NCBI GenBank assembly: GCA_903832395.1
Contig: CAILBF010000061.1
Location: 1 to 39,512, forward strand
Direction of reading: 5' to 3'
Origin: an uncultured Actinomycetes bacterium
Lineage (GTDB): Bacteria; Actinomycetota; Actinomycetes; Nanopelagicales; Nanopelagicaceae
DNA length: 39,512 nucleotides
Shown: positions 39,270 to 39,512 of the stretch, in pieces
Numbering within the stretch: position 1 is the stretch's first letter
How the letters are laid out: the number at the start of each line of letters is the position of its first letter
Translations under genes and position numbers: made by a program
Notes under the pieces: generated by a model
What the model saw: the letters and a program-made list of their open reading frames with translations, nothing else
Told to the model about the DNA's origin: nothing
Database searches by the model: none

Positions 39270-39512
39270 ATAGTTGTGGCATCAATCACGAAGCGGTATT
39301 TGACGTCGCTTGCAACAGTACGTTCATAAGCTTTATCAACGTAACCAGCTGAAATTACCTCAACATCGCTCACGATTGCGTGCTTCCCACAGAAATCCAA
39401 CATCTCTTGAATCTCCGGAATGCCACCAATCATCGATCCGGCAATACGTCGGCGCCCATCTAGAAATGAACCCGCGTTTACGGCATATGGGTTACTTGGT
39501 AAACCAATCACA
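39266..39512 (-). CDS. Zinc-type NAD(P)-dependent alcohol dehydrogenase (YahK/CAD-like), C-terminal fragment
   Basis: RRRIAGSMIGGIPEIQEMLDFCGKHAIVSDVEVI...DVKYRFVIDATTI matches the YahK C-terminus; continues past the window end. Confidence 0.88.
   Translation of the reverse strand, partial: VIGLPSNPYAVNAGSFLDGRRRIAGSMIGGIPEIQEMLDFCGKHAIVSDVEVISAGYVDKAYERTVASDVKYRFVIDATTI

Noticed and set aside
1-39512. CRISPR arrays, transposons, integrases, toxin-antitoxin, defence or secondary-metabolite loci
   Set aside because: No regular repeats, transposase-like ORFs, terminal repeats or defence domains were seen; nearly every gene is a conserved housekeeping family.
1-39512. Apparent abundance of GCCGAT-like hexamers
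   Set aside because: It probably reflects Ala/Asp codon usage in coding sequence; I cannot compute enrichment here.

Overview
This is an ordinary but very compact chromosomal region from an actinobacterium. Gene content and order match the conserved actinobacterial aspS-alaS-ruvX-mltG-aro-efp-nusB-bldD-pyr-gmk-rpoZ-coaBC-metK-priA-def-fmt backbone. The moderate GC and tiny intergenic gaps suggest a streamlined, possibly freshwater acI-like (Nanopelagicales) genome; that placement is inference only. I recognise about 42 protein-coding genes: partial aspS, a DUF948 protein, alaS, ruvX, mltG, aroE, a prepilin peptidase, aroCKBQ, efp, nusB, a bldD-like regulator, pyrR-pyrB-pyrC-carA-carB-pyrK-pyrD-pyrF, an mIHF-guanylate kinase fusion, rpoZ, coaBC, metK, priA, def, fmt, rsmB, rpe, an FMN-riboswitch-controlled ribM/pnuX-like transporter, hisE, hisG, serB, an orphan ABC ATPase, ung, an AzgA-type purine permease, a YczE-like protein, a DUF554 protein, a PLP decarboxylase and a partial YahK-type alcohol dehydrogenase. 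I saw no tRNA, rRNA, CRISPR, transposon or prophage, and no convincing new multi-gene system. The points most worth a second look are: (1) a recurring TANNNT-N6-ATG arrangement with no Shine-Dalgarno at seven genes, indicating leaderless transcripts; (2) a single-ORF mIHF-Gmk fusion; (3) an unassigned structured leader before the purine permease; (4) a PyrR-binding hairpin beside the pyrR Shine-Dalgarno; (5) an FMN riboswitch with a visible Shine-Dalgarno-sequestering expression platform; (6) a BldD homologue that keeps most of the c-di-GMP-binding signature; and (7) a PriA lacking the helicase motifs.
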